Assembly (NCBI RefSeq): GCF_033060595.1
Contig: NZ_CP133038.1
Location: 2,356,001-2,420,000, forward strand
Direction of reading: 5' to 3'
Origin: Pyramidobacter sp. YE332
Lineage (GTDB): Bacteria; Synergistota; Synergistia; Synergistales; Dethiosulfovibrionaceae
Length of the DNA stretch: 64,000 nucleotides
Shown here: positions 46,954 through 56,937 of the stretch, one piece after another
How positions within the stretch are numbered: position 1 is the stretch's first letter
Layout of the letters: every line of letters begins with the position of its first letter
Program-made: the position numbers and the translations under genes
The notes under the pieces: model-generated
Database searches by the model: none
Told to the model about the DNA's origin: nothing
Seen by the model: the letters and a program-made list of their open reading frames with translations, nothing else

Positions 46954-48873
46954 TTAGAATAGCTTATTTACTGCTTTAAACAACAACTCAAAATTATTCA
47001 ACGTCTCCTCGGATAGGGTGATTGTCGTAATATTTTTAGCCAAATAATTTGCGGGAGAATAATGATTAAACTCTTTTCCTCCGTTTTCCTTCTTGAGTTG
47101 TTGCATGATTGGTTTACCAGAAACGATTTCCTTTTGCAAGACTTTTTTTGAAAAAGCTCCATTAAATAATGTCAGATAATCTGCATCCGCAAACAAATCC
47201 TCAACATCCGCATGAGCAACTTTGAGAACATCATGATAAAACATAATTCTCTTGTCTTTAATGATATTTTGTGCAATTAGATTATCCAAACGTGCCTTTG
47301 CCGATTGGTCAGTAAAAGTGTCGAGAAGACACAGCATTTTTAGGTCATTTCCTCTAAGAAGAGAGACGAATGTTGCAACCTTATCTGCCCCGCCAACGGG
47401 AACAATAGTAATATTGCTCTTTAATCCCTCTCGACCCGACTCACATAAGGTATTTGACAGTATATTGAGATATACCAAGTCCGCAATACCTTCAACTAGT
47501 AAATTCTTTTCTGATACAAATAGGTTTTGAGCTATTGTATATCCAAGGGCTGCCTGCAACGGGAATATCGTATTGGGGTCTTTTTCCTGTAAGCAATCGG
47601 AAACATGAGTGCCAGACTGCTTTTCCAACACAGTTCGCACTCGTTGTAGTTTGTCAGATTCAATCATAAATGGAGAGTGCGTGGTATATATAATCTGATA
47701 CTCATGAGAAAGATCTTCGATAAATCGAAGCAAGTCATGTTGTGCCATAGCATGTAGATTCAATCCGGGCTCATCAAGCAAGAGAATATAAGGGAAATCC
47801 TTATTTTCTTGTATTTTCTTGAACCAAACTAAAAATGAGAAAAACCAATTAAAACCCTTGCTTCTATTTGCTAACGGCAAAGAAACCATACTTCTGAGAT
47901 TTTCGACACGAATATCTAAAACATGATCGACAATACGGCGATTATTTGACGCATCAGTTCGTTCAATCTTATCAATATCAAATTGAATCCGCAAATTTTG
48001 ATTTGTTGACCAGTACTTAAACAGTTCTTCAGAAATTATAGCTTGAGTTGCTTCCAACTCTGCTTTGAAATCCTCATAAGAATCTGCATTGACCAAGTTT
48101 GCTGTATCAATATCTGCCAATTCGAGTAAAGCCCGTGCCGTCTTTTCAGAATTATTAAGCGCTTGATTATCGTTAATCTTATCGATGGAGATTCTAGAAG
48201 GCAGCATATAATAATCATCATAGTACATGAACTTTGGAATATTGGGCTTTATGTGTATACGCCAAATATATTCGCTAATAGGGCTATCCCAATTATTAGG
48301 ATTTGAAAGATATGGCTCAAGTTGCTTTAATTCTGCAAGACGCGCTGCACTTTCGCCATCTGCTGTCAACGTTGCTATTGCAGTCTCAAATTCGGCTTTA
48401 TTTTTCACACCCGAAAAAGCAGCAGAATACTTCTCTCCGACAATATGTAATTCTTTTAGCTTAGCAGTTACAAATGCCGCTGTATCTAGCATCTTTGTAT
48501 CTACAGTGGCTTTATTATTGTATTTTTTAGTATACGAAAAAGACTTTTGCTTATATTTTATGCAAATATCCTTTTCTATTTTGGCTTGTAAACTGTCATC
48601 CATTTCGTAGAACAAGGTCACTGCATCAATGGCTTGTCCTCTTTTCTCTGCTGCCTTTTTTTGCTTTCTTGGGTAGTCATGAGTCATATCAAAGTGATAA
48701 TCTGCATCGTCGCTATCAAAATAATTGACTTTCGCCAATGCTTCAAGCAAACTTGTCTTGCCGGACTCGTTCATGCCAACAAGAACAGTGACATCGGGTT
48801 CTATTTCAAATGTTTGCTCATTTTCAACACACTTGTACTTGTGAACAGTCGCTTTTTTCAACGTAATCATCAT
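46954..48873 (-). CDS. OLD-family ATP-dependent endonuclease (AAA ATPase plus TOPRIM)
   Basis: 639 residues, strongly AT-rich in contrast to flanking genes, so probably acquired. The N-terminal SMC-like ATPase has Walker A VGMNESGKTS near 33-42, Walker B YILLLDEPGLN near 352 and the switch YTTHSPFMIE near 383. The C-terminal TOPRIM-type nuclease has NLLVEGIADLVYL near 448 and MLCLLDTF near 505. Related enzymes (P2 OLD, GajA, Class 1/2 OLD) act in phage defence. No UvrD-like gajB accompanies it. It keeps an intact frame, while its neighbour vsr is broken by insertion elements 55 bases upstream. Confidence 0.85.
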   Translation of the reverse strand: MMITLKKATVHKYKCVENEQTFEIEPDVTVLVGMNESGKTSLLEALAKVNYFDSDDADYHFDMTHDYPRKQKKAAEKRGQAIDAVTLFYEMDDSLQAKIEKDICIKYKQKSFSYTKKYNNKATVDTKMLDTAAFVTAKLKELHIVGEKYSAAFSGVKNKAEFETAIATLTADGESAARLAELKQLEPYLSNPNNWDSPISEYIWRIHIKPNIPKFMYYDDYYMLPSRISIDKINDNQALNNSEKTARALLELADIDTANLVNADSYEDFKAELEATQAIISEELFKYWSTNQNLRIQFDIDKIERTDASNNRRIVDHVLDIRVENLRSMVSLPLANRSKGFNWFFSFLVWFKKIQENKDFPYILLLDEPGLNLHAMAQHDLLRFIEDLSHEYQIIYTTHSPFMIESDKLQRVRTVLEKQSGTHVSDCLQEKDPNTIFPLQAALGYTIAQNLFVSEKNLLVEGIADLVYLNILSNTLCESGREGLKSNITIVPVGGADKVATFVSLLRGNDLKMLCLLDTFTDQSAKARLDNLIAQNIIKDKRIMFYHDVLKVAHADVEDLFADADYLTLFNGAFSKKVLQKEIVSGKPIMQQLKKENGGKEFNHYSPANYLAKNITTITLSEETLNNFELLFKAVNKLF

Positions 48874-48927
48874 TGTTCCTACCCTCCGAATATTGCAGTA
48901 ATCTAGATTTTTACATATTGGAAATTA

Positions 48928-49807
48928 GGGCTTGTTTAAAAAACATTTCAGCTTGTATTATTTCAATAAAATAACACTGGCAGCAACAAGAACAAAAGCG
49001 AAAAACGAAGCGTCAAGTTTGTCATAGCGGGTGAAAATTCTACGGAACCATTTGATTTTCTGAAAGAAACATTCAACCAAGTGTCGTTCCTTGTAAACAT
49101 GCTCATCTATAAACCACGGTTCGGGATTATCGCTCTTCGGCGGGATAGTGTAACTTCCCTCCCGAGAAGTAATGTACTCTCTGATGGCTTGCGAACCGTA
49201 AGCCTTATCGCCGATGACGTTGCTCCCTCTGATTTCCGCTTGCCCGAGCAAGGACACGGCATGGCGGGAATCGTGGTCATTGCCGGGACTGAGCAGGAGC
49301 GCCAGCGGATTGCCTAAACCATCTACTATCGCATGAATTTTCGTATTCTTGCCGCCTCTGGACATGCCAATCGCTTGAGCCCCTTTTTTCCCCCTTCCGG
49401 GGTTTTCCCTCTCCCGTTGGCACTTTGATGTACTTTGCAGGACGTGGAGTCGATAGAGAGATTTTCCATGTCGGCATCAGCGCTTAGGGCGGCAAAGATC
49501 GCCTCGAATATTCCCCGCTGTTTCCACAGCCTGAAACGTGCGTAAACTGCCTGCCATTTGCCGTAACGCTCCGGAAGATCTCTCCATGGCGCTCCACTTC
49601 TGGCAAGCCACAGAATCCCATTGATGATCCTGCGGTTATCGTATTTTGCCGGGCGTCCACGTTGACCTGATTTCGGGTGTTCGGGCGGCAGCATTCTCTT
49701 GATTCGATTCCACTCGCTGGAGGTCAGTTCATATCTTCTCTCTTCCATGAGAAAAGTTTAAGCGATTGGATCGATTTAGGCAACTTTGACGTTTTTTAAA
49801 CAAGCCC
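48928..49807 (-). mobile_element. IS5-family insertion sequence (IS427-like), 880 bp
   Basis: Perfect 17-bp terminal inverted repeats GGGCTTGTTTAAAAAAC (48928-48944 and 49791-49807), flanked by TA on both sides (48926-48927, 49808-49809), consistent with a 2-bp target duplication. One transposase in two frames. It lies inside the vsr fragment and just upstream of the OLD gene. Confidence 0.93.
48958..49748 (-). CDS. IS5-family transposase made by programmed -1 frameshift
   Basis: Two overlapping frames: the first encodes the N-terminal part with the first Asp (SIDSTSCKVHQ), the second the rest with the second Asp (GDKAYGSQ) and Glu (HLVECFFQKIKWFRRIF). The overlap contains A AAA AAG (49389-49383) exactly in the first frame's X XXY YYZ phase. 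A -1 slip there joins the frames into a ~263-residue DDE transposase. All three catalytic residues and a YxxxRxxx-type signature are present. Confidence 0.9.
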
Positions 49808-49968
49808 TAGCATGGTCATTGTTGCATCAAAATCTATTCTTATCTCACATTTCCACAGCACTATGACTTTCCATCCATCAGCTTTAAGTGCTTGAACATG
49901 TTCTTGATCTCGTTGCTTTGTTTTTTCAATTTTCGGAGCCCAATACTCCTTATTCGACTGGCTAGAGC
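49808..49968 (-). pseudogene. vsr: Fragment of very-short-patch-repair endonuclease (Vsr)
   Basis: The minus strand reads SQSNKEYWAPKIEKTKQRDQ, then EHVQALKADGWKVIVLWKCE, then IRIDFDATMTML and stops inside the IS terminal repeat. This is the C-terminal part of Vsr, which nicks T:G mismatches arising at methylated cytosines. The N-terminus, with the zinc site and catalytic Asp, is gone: the frame runs into the second IS, and the bases beyond that IS do not continue Vsr. Vsr genes normally sit beside a cytosine-C5 methylase; none remains here. Confidence 0.75.
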
Positions 49969-50784
49969 GTGTTCACACTAAATTGCATCTACAATCATAG
50001 CGAAGTAGATGAATCCACAGAACAGCACGTCAAGTTTATCGTAACGGGTAAATATTTCCCGAAATCGCTTAAGACGCAAGAAATATCGCTCTATCTTATT
50101 GCGTTGCTTATATCTTTCCTTATCATATTCCCATGGATCTTTGCGGTTCGATTTTGGAGGAACAACCGGAGAATACCCCTTCTCCACCGCTTTTCTCCGC
50201 ATATTCTCTCCCTCGTAAGCTTTGTCCATCAGGATGTATTTTTGCTCTGGGACTCTTATGATCTTGTCAAGCAGAGCTAGCCCTTCCGGCGAGTCATGGG
50301 CTTCTCCTCCGGAGAGCGCGAAGCTGACAGCCGATCTGTCAGTTGCGGTGACCATATGAATCTTCGTTGCGAGCCCGCCTCTTGATCTTCCAATGGCCTG
50401 TTTCCCTCTTTTTTTTAAAGCGCCTGTTCCGTTGGGATGAACCTTTACCGATGTGCTGTCCAGGCAGATCGCCTCGACCTTTATGCGAATAATGTTCTCT
50501 ACTTGCAACGCTTCAAACACGCGCTGTAAAACGCCGTTTTTGCTCCACCTGTTCATGCGTACATAAATCGTATGCCAGTTTCCATAGGATTTCGGCAATG
50601 CCCTCCATTTGCAACCGTTTTCCGTGGCATACAGTATCGCATTGATCAGTTGGAGATTACTCATACTCACATTCCCGCGCTGACGGGGCAAGTATTTTTC
50701 AATTCGCTCATACTGTCCTTTCGTAATTTCCATATGCACATTATAGATTTCTATTGTGTAATTGGCTATTAGTGTGAACATGAT
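49966..50784 (-). mobile_element. Second IS5-family insertion sequence, 819 bp
   Basis: Terminal inverted repeats of 16 bp with two mismatches (AGCGTGTTCACACTAA at the left, ATCATGTTCACACTAA as reverse complement of the right). They are flanked by a CTAG direct duplication (49962-49965 and 50785-50788), as expected for IS5-group elements. Distinct from the first IS in sequence and frame organisation. Confidence 0.9.
49978..50733 (-). CDS. IS5-family transposase (single frame)
   Basis: About 251 residues. DDE residues in CLDSTSVKVHP, LMDKAYEGE and RNKIERYFLRLKRFREIFTR. A DUF4096-like N-terminal DNA-binding segment (YERIEKYLPRQRGNVSMSNL) is present. Start at the ATG in MEITKGQ gives the usual length; the frame is open upstream to the IS end. 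No frameshift is needed, so the element may be active. Confidence 0.9.
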   Translation of the reverse strand: MEITKGQYERIEKYLPRQRGNVSMSNLQLINAILYATENGCKWRALPKSYGNWHTIYVRMNRWSKNGVLQRVFEALQVENIIRIKVEAICLDSTSVKVHPNGTGALKKRGKQAIGRSRGGLATKIHMVTATDRSAVSFALSGGEAHDSPEGLALLDKIIRVPEQKYILMDKAYEGENMRRKAVEKGYSPVVPPKSNRKDPWEYDKERYKQRNKIERYFLRLKRFREIFTRYDKLDVLFCGFIYFAMIVDAI

Positions 50785-50826
50785 CTAGTTAGTGGTTCCT
50801 TAAGAATCAGTATAATTTGCCATCCT

Positions 50827-50905
50827 AAAAAAGAGCTGTCTGACTTCAACGGGAATCAGATAGCTCTTTCTTAATGAATATCGCAGGTTTTTACATTCTA
50901 CAAAA

Positions 50906-50917
<12 letters not shown>
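50827..50917. repeat. Right copy of the guaA 3'-end/terminator direct repeat
   Basis: Contains the true guaA end and its terminator (hairpin 50830-50869, T-run on the minus strand). It pairs with 46687-46777 at a distance of exactly 4140 bases. The last guaA codons GTG GAG TGG GAG TAG lie at its right edge, the site used by guaA-specific integrative elements in other bacteria (from memory). Confidence 0.8.
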
Positions 50918-52435
<1,518 letters not shown>

Positions 52436-52590
52436 GAAGAACTCCTTTCGCGAATCGGGAAAAGTTGGCGTTCGATTTATTATATCAAGGGACGGGTTCT
52501 CCGGCGTTTGCATAAACGCGGAAGCCCCGTTTCGTTTAATTCGAAAAGAGGGTAAGCTTCTCCGCTCCATGTCCTTTTTCAAGCGAGATA

Positions 52591-53361
52591 TCACAAAGCT
52601 GATTTTCTGTAATGCCCTCGCTCCAGGAACTCTACCACGCCGCGATCCCTGAGGGACTGCAGCTGCTGTCGGATCTTGGCGCGGACGTTGCGGTTGTTCG
52701 CGTGCAGCCGTTGCAGGCGCGCTTCGAAGCGGTACAGGTCTTCGAGAGCGAATTCGTCCTCCGCGATCTCGTTCACGCAGTTCAGCACGTCAAACAGCCA
52801 GCCGCGGTCGTCGATATTTTCGCTCGTCAGGCGGGCGGCCTGCACATAACTGGCACGCACTTCGGCCGCCGTCCGAAACCGGCCGTCGAGGACAACGGGG
52901 ATTTTCCCCTGCGGCGGAATCCGCTCGTAGAGGATATTGCAGCCCGTCCAACCGGCGCGGCGGGCCGTAGCGGCCAGAGGCCGGCGTTTCTCGATCGCCG
53001 CCGGCGCGAAAAAAAATTTCGGCACCAGCGTCAGGGCGGTCACGGCGAGATTCAGCGCATATTGCAGGATCAGCAGATGAGGATTGCTATTGCTTTGGAT
53101 CCTCTCGATCATTGCGCCGTAAGCGCCCGCCGCAATTTTCTTGCCAAGGCGTCCCGCTTTGCTTTTCAGCTCAAAGATCTCGCCGCAAGCGTCGCAGCGC
53201 ATGTCGGCGACGGGCCTGTTATTCGGCAGCTTCGTCAGGCTGTCGTGCCCACAGCAGGGGCAGAACATGCGTCCCGCCAGCCACGTCTCGGTCATGATCC
53301 GTATTTTCTGCGACCGGCTCGAATAACTTGCCGCTAAAGATTCGTCAAGATAAAGTCCCAT
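52591..53361 (-). CDS. DpnI-type methyl-dependent restriction endonuclease
   Basis: 256 residues. Aligns from memory along its length with DpnI, which cuts GATC only when adenine is N6-methylated. PD-(D/E)xK catalytic residues fall at D53, E64 and K66 (PVADMRCDACGEIFELKSK). A zinc knuckle has C34/C37 and C56/C59. The C-terminal winged helix has ARRAGWTGCN, with Trp138 in the methyl-sensing pocket position. The ending RGVVEFLERGHYRKSAL matches. No adenine methylase gene is nearby, as expected for a type IIM enzyme. Eighteen bases separate it from the upstream helicase. Confidence 0.9.
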   Translation of the reverse strand: MGLYLDESLAASYSSRSQKIRIMTETWLAGRMFCPCCGHDSLTKLPNNRPVADMRCDACGEIFELKSKAGRLGKKIAAGAYGAMIERIQSNSNPHLLILQYALNLAVTALTLVPKFFFAPAAIEKRRPLAATARRAGWTGCNILYERIPPQGKIPVVLDGRFRTAAEVRASYVQAARLTSENIDDRGWLFDVLNCVNEIAEDEFALEDLYRFEARLQRLHANNRNVRAKIRQQLQSLRDRGVVEFLERGHYRKSAL

Positions 53362-53379
53362 TTTCGTTCCCGCCTGCTT

Positions 53380-55269
53380 TCAGTCCAAGACTTCGCCAAT
53401 GATCCGAACGCGCTGCTCTTCCGCGGCGTTCAGCGCTTCCTGGATCTGCTGTTTTTTCTTGGCGCTGCGGCGACGGCCGCCGCGGTGGCCGCGGCGCTTT
53501 TTCTTCTTTGCTCCGGCGTTCCCGTCCTTCTTTTCGGGCGGAGTTTTCTGAGCGGGAGGCGTTTTTTTGCGGACGCGGCGGCGCTTTTCGAGGCGCACGC
53601 GGTCGCTGGGGACGAGGCGCACTTCCGCTTCCGGCAGGTCGACGGCGGTGTTGTCCATTTCGAGGATGCGGTCTTCGAAGCCGAAGACGGTAGGGTCGAT
53701 CTCTTCGATGGCCTGTTCCACTTTGTCCATACCGTTGAATTTGTACTCGTCGGGCAGCGAGTTGTTATAGCGTTTGACGCGCAGCAGGGCCTGCAAAAAG
53801 TTCTTTTCGTACTTCTGGAACAGCTCGGCGGCGATCAAGCCGTCGGGGTGGACGTACTCTTCGCCGCTGCCGGCGCCGCGAAAGAACAGATCGGCCATTT
53901 CCAGATTCTGGTCGATCTCCATCTCGCCGTACCACACGTCGACGAGGATGCGCTTGAACATTTCCTTGCGCCCGGGGGCCAGCAGGCCGAGGCTGGAATC
54001 GATGCGGCGCACGGCGTCGCGAATCTCTTCGAGCACGCTTTTGGTGCGGAGCTGGGGCAGCGAGTAGCGGGCGACGATCTCGGCTTCGTTTTCGACGGTG
54101 CTGCGTTTTTTGAGGATGGCGCCGAAGTCGGGGCGCAGCTCGATCATGGCCTTTTCGTCGCCGGTGCGCTCGAGCGCCTTGAACATCTCGCCGGTGTCGA
54201 CGCCGCGGGATTCCACGGGGGAATCGGCGAGCCAGCTGACGAAACCTTCGTCGAACAGGCCCTTGCGCCCGGCGCGTCCGGCCATCTGGCTGAAGCTGGT
54301 CTTGGTGAGAGGGCGGCGGTCGAAATACTTCACCGTCTGGGCGAAGACGACGGTCTCGGCCGGCAGGTTGACGCCAAGCGCCAGCGCGTCGGTACCGACG
54401 ACTACGTCGATGATGCGCTCGCGGTAGGCGCGCTCGACGAGCAGTTTTTCCTTGGGCAGCAGGCGGCCGTAATAGACGCCGACGCCTTTGTAGAGGTGCT
54501 TCTGCACGACGTTCACTTCGAGGATCCACGCCAGGTCGCGCAGACGGGCCTTGCGGTCCTTGTCGATGTCCATGCGCTGCGCGGCGATCAGGTCGGCGAC
54601 CTGGTGCACGCCTTTCTGCGAAAAGGCGAAGACTAAGGCGTCGTGGATCTCGCGGGCGCTGAGGGCGTGGCTGAGGTAGGTCAGTTTGGTGGCGCGCTCC
54701 TTGAGCAGATACAGTTCGAAATCGCGCTCCATGACGCGTTCGAGGTAGCCGCGGATCTCTTCCGGCTGGCCGAAGGTGGCCGACATGACGAGGATGGGGA
54801 CGGCGGGATGGGTCTTGCGCAGGCCGTCGATGTAGGCGCGGCTGCGCTCGTTTTCGCTGAAAATGTAATGGAACTCGTCGATGATCAGGCGGATGCGGTC
54901 GCAGCCCGCGTATTTGAGATCGTAGATCTCCTGCGTACAGCAGATCACGGGCGCGCCGTCGTTCTTTTTGAAGTCGCCGGTTTCCAGCCCGACGTCGAAG
55001 CCCATCTTGAGCAGTTCCATGTAGCGCTCGTTGCTGAGGGCCTTGATGGGCGCGGTGAAGATGACGCGGTCGCAGCCGCTGCGATCGGTGAGCGGGCGGC
55101 CTTCGCCGTCGACGAGGCCGGCCCACAGGTAGGCCACCATGGTCTTTCCCGCTCCGGTCGGAGCCGACAGCACGGCGCTGAGGGGCGTTCCGCCGTCATC
55201 CGTCAGCTCGCCCCAGGCTTCCAGCTGCCACGGATAAAAAGGATAGCCCCCCTCTTTATTTTCCTCCAT
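53380..55269 (-). CDS. Ski2-like DEAD/DEAH-box helicase with basic C-terminal tail
   Basis: 629 residues. Walker A SAPTGAGKTMVAYLWAGL near 39, motif II DEFH near 126, motif III MSATFGQP near 159, and motif VI QMAGRAGRKG near 331. The arrangement is that of bacterial Ski2/Mtr4-like RNA or DNA helicases. Residues ~555-615 are Lys/Arg-rich (GAKKKKRRGHRGGRRRSAKK), a likely nucleic-acid-binding tail. Substrate unknown. It lies directly upstream of the DpnI gene but looks like a core gene rather than its partner. Confidence 0.85.
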   Translation of the reverse strand: MEENKEGGYPFYPWQLEAWGELTDDGGTPLSAVLSAPTGAGKTMVAYLWAGLVDGEGRPLTDRSGCDRVIFTAPIKALSNERYMELLKMGFDVGLETGDFKKNDGAPVICCTQEIYDLKYAGCDRIRLIIDEFHYIFSENERSRAYIDGLRKTHPAVPILVMSATFGQPEEIRGYLERVMERDFELYLLKERATKLTYLSHALSAREIHDALVFAFSQKGVHQVADLIAAQRMDIDKDRKARLRDLAWILEVNVVQKHLYKGVGVYYGRLLPKEKLLVERAYRERIIDVVVGTDALALGVNLPAETVVFAQTVKYFDRRPLTKTSFSQMAGRAGRKGLFDEGFVSWLADSPVESRGVDTGEMFKALERTGDEKAMIELRPDFGAILKKRSTVENEAEIVARYSLPQLRTKSVLEEIRDAVRRIDSSLGLLAPGRKEMFKRILVDVWYGEMEIDQNLEMADLFFRGAGSGEEYVHPDGLIAAELFQKYEKNFLQALLRVKRYNNSLPDEYKFNGMDKVEQAIEEIDPTVFGFEDRILEMDNTAVDLPEAEVRLVPSDRVRLEKRRRVRKKTPPAQKTPPEKKDGNAGAKKKKRRGHRGGRRRSAKKKQQIQEALNAAEEQRVRIIGEVLD

Positions 55270-55345
55270 GCTTTTTCAACTCCTTCCGTGTGTATTACGC
55301 ATAACGGCGCCTGAGCCATGCCGCGGCCCAGGCGCTTTCCGTCCG

Positions 55346-56782
55346 TTAATAGGATTTGGCGAAGACGGCCAGATGCGCGCCTTCTTTGCCGGTGTAGACG
55401 CATTTTCCGGTGCGGTCTTTTTCGGCGAGCGGGTAGCAGCGCACGGTGGCCTGCGTTTCTTCTTTGATCTTCTTTTCGTCTTCCTTGCCGCCGGCGAAGA
55501 AGCACTTGACCCAGCCGCCCTTTTCGAGCCGCGCTTTCAGCTCGTCGTAGCTGCTTGCCTCGTACGTGTTGGCGTCGCGGAAAGCGCAGGCTTTTTCGTA
55601 GAGACTCTTCTGAATGTCTTCGAGGATCGCCGGCACGCGCTCGGCCAGTTCGCTCCACTTCAGGTCTTCCTTGGCGCCGGTGTCGCGGCGCACGGCGCGC
55701 ACGGTCCCGGCGGCGGCGTCCTTTTCGCCCAGTTCGAGGCGCAGCGGCACGCCCTTCTGCAAATGATAGAAAAAGCGGTCGGCGGGGCGCAGGTGGTTCT
55801 GCTCGTCCACGCGCACGGTCAGCGCCCCGAGCACGGAATCGAGCTCGTCGGCCAGCTCGTGAGCCTTGGCGTCGAGTTCGGCGAACGTGGAATCGTCCTT
55901 GGAGATCGGCAGGATCACGACCTTGACGGGCGCGACGCGGGGCGGCAGGATCAGGCCGTCGTTGTCGGAGTGGGTCATGATGATGGCGCCGATCATGCGG
56001 GTGGAAACGCCCCAGCTCGTGGTCCAGGCGTACTGCATGGCGCCGTTCTGGTCCTGGAACTGGATGTCGAAGGCCTTGGCGAAGTTCTGGCCGAGGAAAT
56101 GACTGGTGCCGGCCTGCAGGGCCTTGGTGTCGCTGACCATGGTCTCGCAGGTGTAAGTGTCGAGCGCGCCGGGGAAGCGTTCGCCCTCGGACTTGACGCC
56201 CTCGACGACGGGCAGGGCCATGTCTTCCTTCATGATTTTGGCGTAGACGTTGAGCATCTTCACGGTCTCTTCCTCGGCTTCGGCGGCCGTGGCATGGGCC
56301 GTGTGACCTTCCTGCCAGAGGAACTCGGAGGTGCGCAGGAACAGGCGGGGGCGTTTTTCCCAGCGCAGCACGTTGGCCCACTGGTTGATCAGCAGGGGCA
56401 GATCGCGCCACGATTGCACCCACTTGCTGTACATCGCGCCGATGACCGTTTCGGACGTGGGACGGATGACGAGCGGCTCTTCCAGCTCTTCGCCGCCGGC
56501 GTGGGTGACGACCGCGCACTCGGGAGCGAAGCCTTCGACGTGCTCGGCTTCCTTCCGCAGAAACGACGAAGGGATCAGCAGCGGAAAGTAGGCGTTGACG
56601 TGCCCCGTCTCCTTGAAAGCCCTGTCGAACTTGGCCTGAAGGTCTTCCCAGATCGCGTAGCCCGTGGGGCGGACGACCATGCAGCCGCGCACGGGCGCGT
56701 AGTCGGCCAGCTCGGCGACTTTGATGATGTCAAGGTACCACTGTGAATAATCCTGTTCTCTCGGGGTGATGTTGCGTGCCAT
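55346..56782 (-). CDS. proS: Prolyl-tRNA synthetase, archaeal/eukaryal type
   Basis: 478 residues. Class II aminoacyl-tRNA synthetase, type lacking the bacterial editing insertion. Motif 2 includes LRTSEFLWQEGHTAHA near 157, motif 1/active-site VIRPTSETVI near 111, and motif 3 near TSWGVSTRMIGAIIMTHSD. An anticodon-binding domain and a C-terminal zinc-binding-like domain end in the Tyr typical of this type. ATG 56782 (MARNITPREQDYSQW) has AGGAGG upstream. A terminator-like hairpin separates it from the upstream autotransporter. Confidence 0.96.
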   Translation of the reverse strand: MARNITPREQDYSQWYLDIIKVAELADYAPVRGCMVVRPTGYAIWEDLQAKFDRAFKETGHVNAYFPLLIPSSFLRKEAEHVEGFAPECAVVTHAGGEELEEPLVIRPTSETVIGAMYSKWVQSWRDLPLLINQWANVLRWEKRPRLFLRTSEFLWQEGHTAHATAAEAEEETVKMLNVYAKIMKEDMALPVVEGVKSEGERFPGALDTYTCETMVSDTKALQAGTSHFLGQNFAKAFDIQFQDQNGAMQYAWTTSWGVSTRMIGAIIMTHSDNDGLILPPRVAPVKVVILPISKDDSTFAELDAKAHELADELDSVLGALTVRVDEQNHLRPADRFFYHLQKGVPLRLELGEKDAAAGTVRAVRRDTGAKEDLKWSELAERVPAILEDIQKSLYEKACAFRDANTYEASSYDELKARLEKGGWVKCFFAGGKEDEKKIKEETQATVRCYPLAEKDRTGKCVYTGKEGAHLAVFAKSY

Positions 56783-56815
56783 GGCGCTCTTGTCCTCCTG
56801 CGTGAAATCGAAAGT

Positions 56816-56868
56816 CAAAACAAAATCCACCGCGGCGGAGCGAAGAAGCGGCGAAAAGCGAAAAAACA
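56816..56868 (+). repeat. Dispersed intergenic repeat, copy C
   Basis: ACAAAATCCACCGCGGCGGA, then GCGAAGAAGCGGCGAAAA, a relative of the repeat at 736-783. It faces copy B head-on. Confidence 0.45.
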
Positions 56869-56899
56869 TTTTTCAGCCGTTTATTTTTTCGCCGCTTCT
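56844..56899. terminator. Hairpin terminator formed by the facing dispersed repeats
   Basis: AGAAGCGGCGAAAA (56844-56857) pairs perfectly with TTTTCGCCGCTTCT (56886-56899), 14 bp with a 28-nt loop. It lies between the autotransporter stop and the proS start. The U-run is inside the stem, so its terminator strength is uncertain. Confidence 0.55.
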
Positions 56900-56935
56900 C
56901 TGTTTCTCCGCAGTGGCCTTTGTTCTACCGCTTAA
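56881..56935 (-). repeat. Dispersed intergenic repeat, copy B (inverted)
   Basis: On the minus strand GAACAAAGGCCACTGCGGAG, then AAACAGAGAAGCGGCG. It follows the stop of the autotransporter by two bases. Confidence 0.55.
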
Positions 56936-56937
56936 AC

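Noticed and set aside
46954-48873. Gabija system
   Set aside because: The OLD-type nuclease resembles GajA in domain order, but no UvrD/GajB-like helicase gene is beside it; only vsr debris and IS are present.
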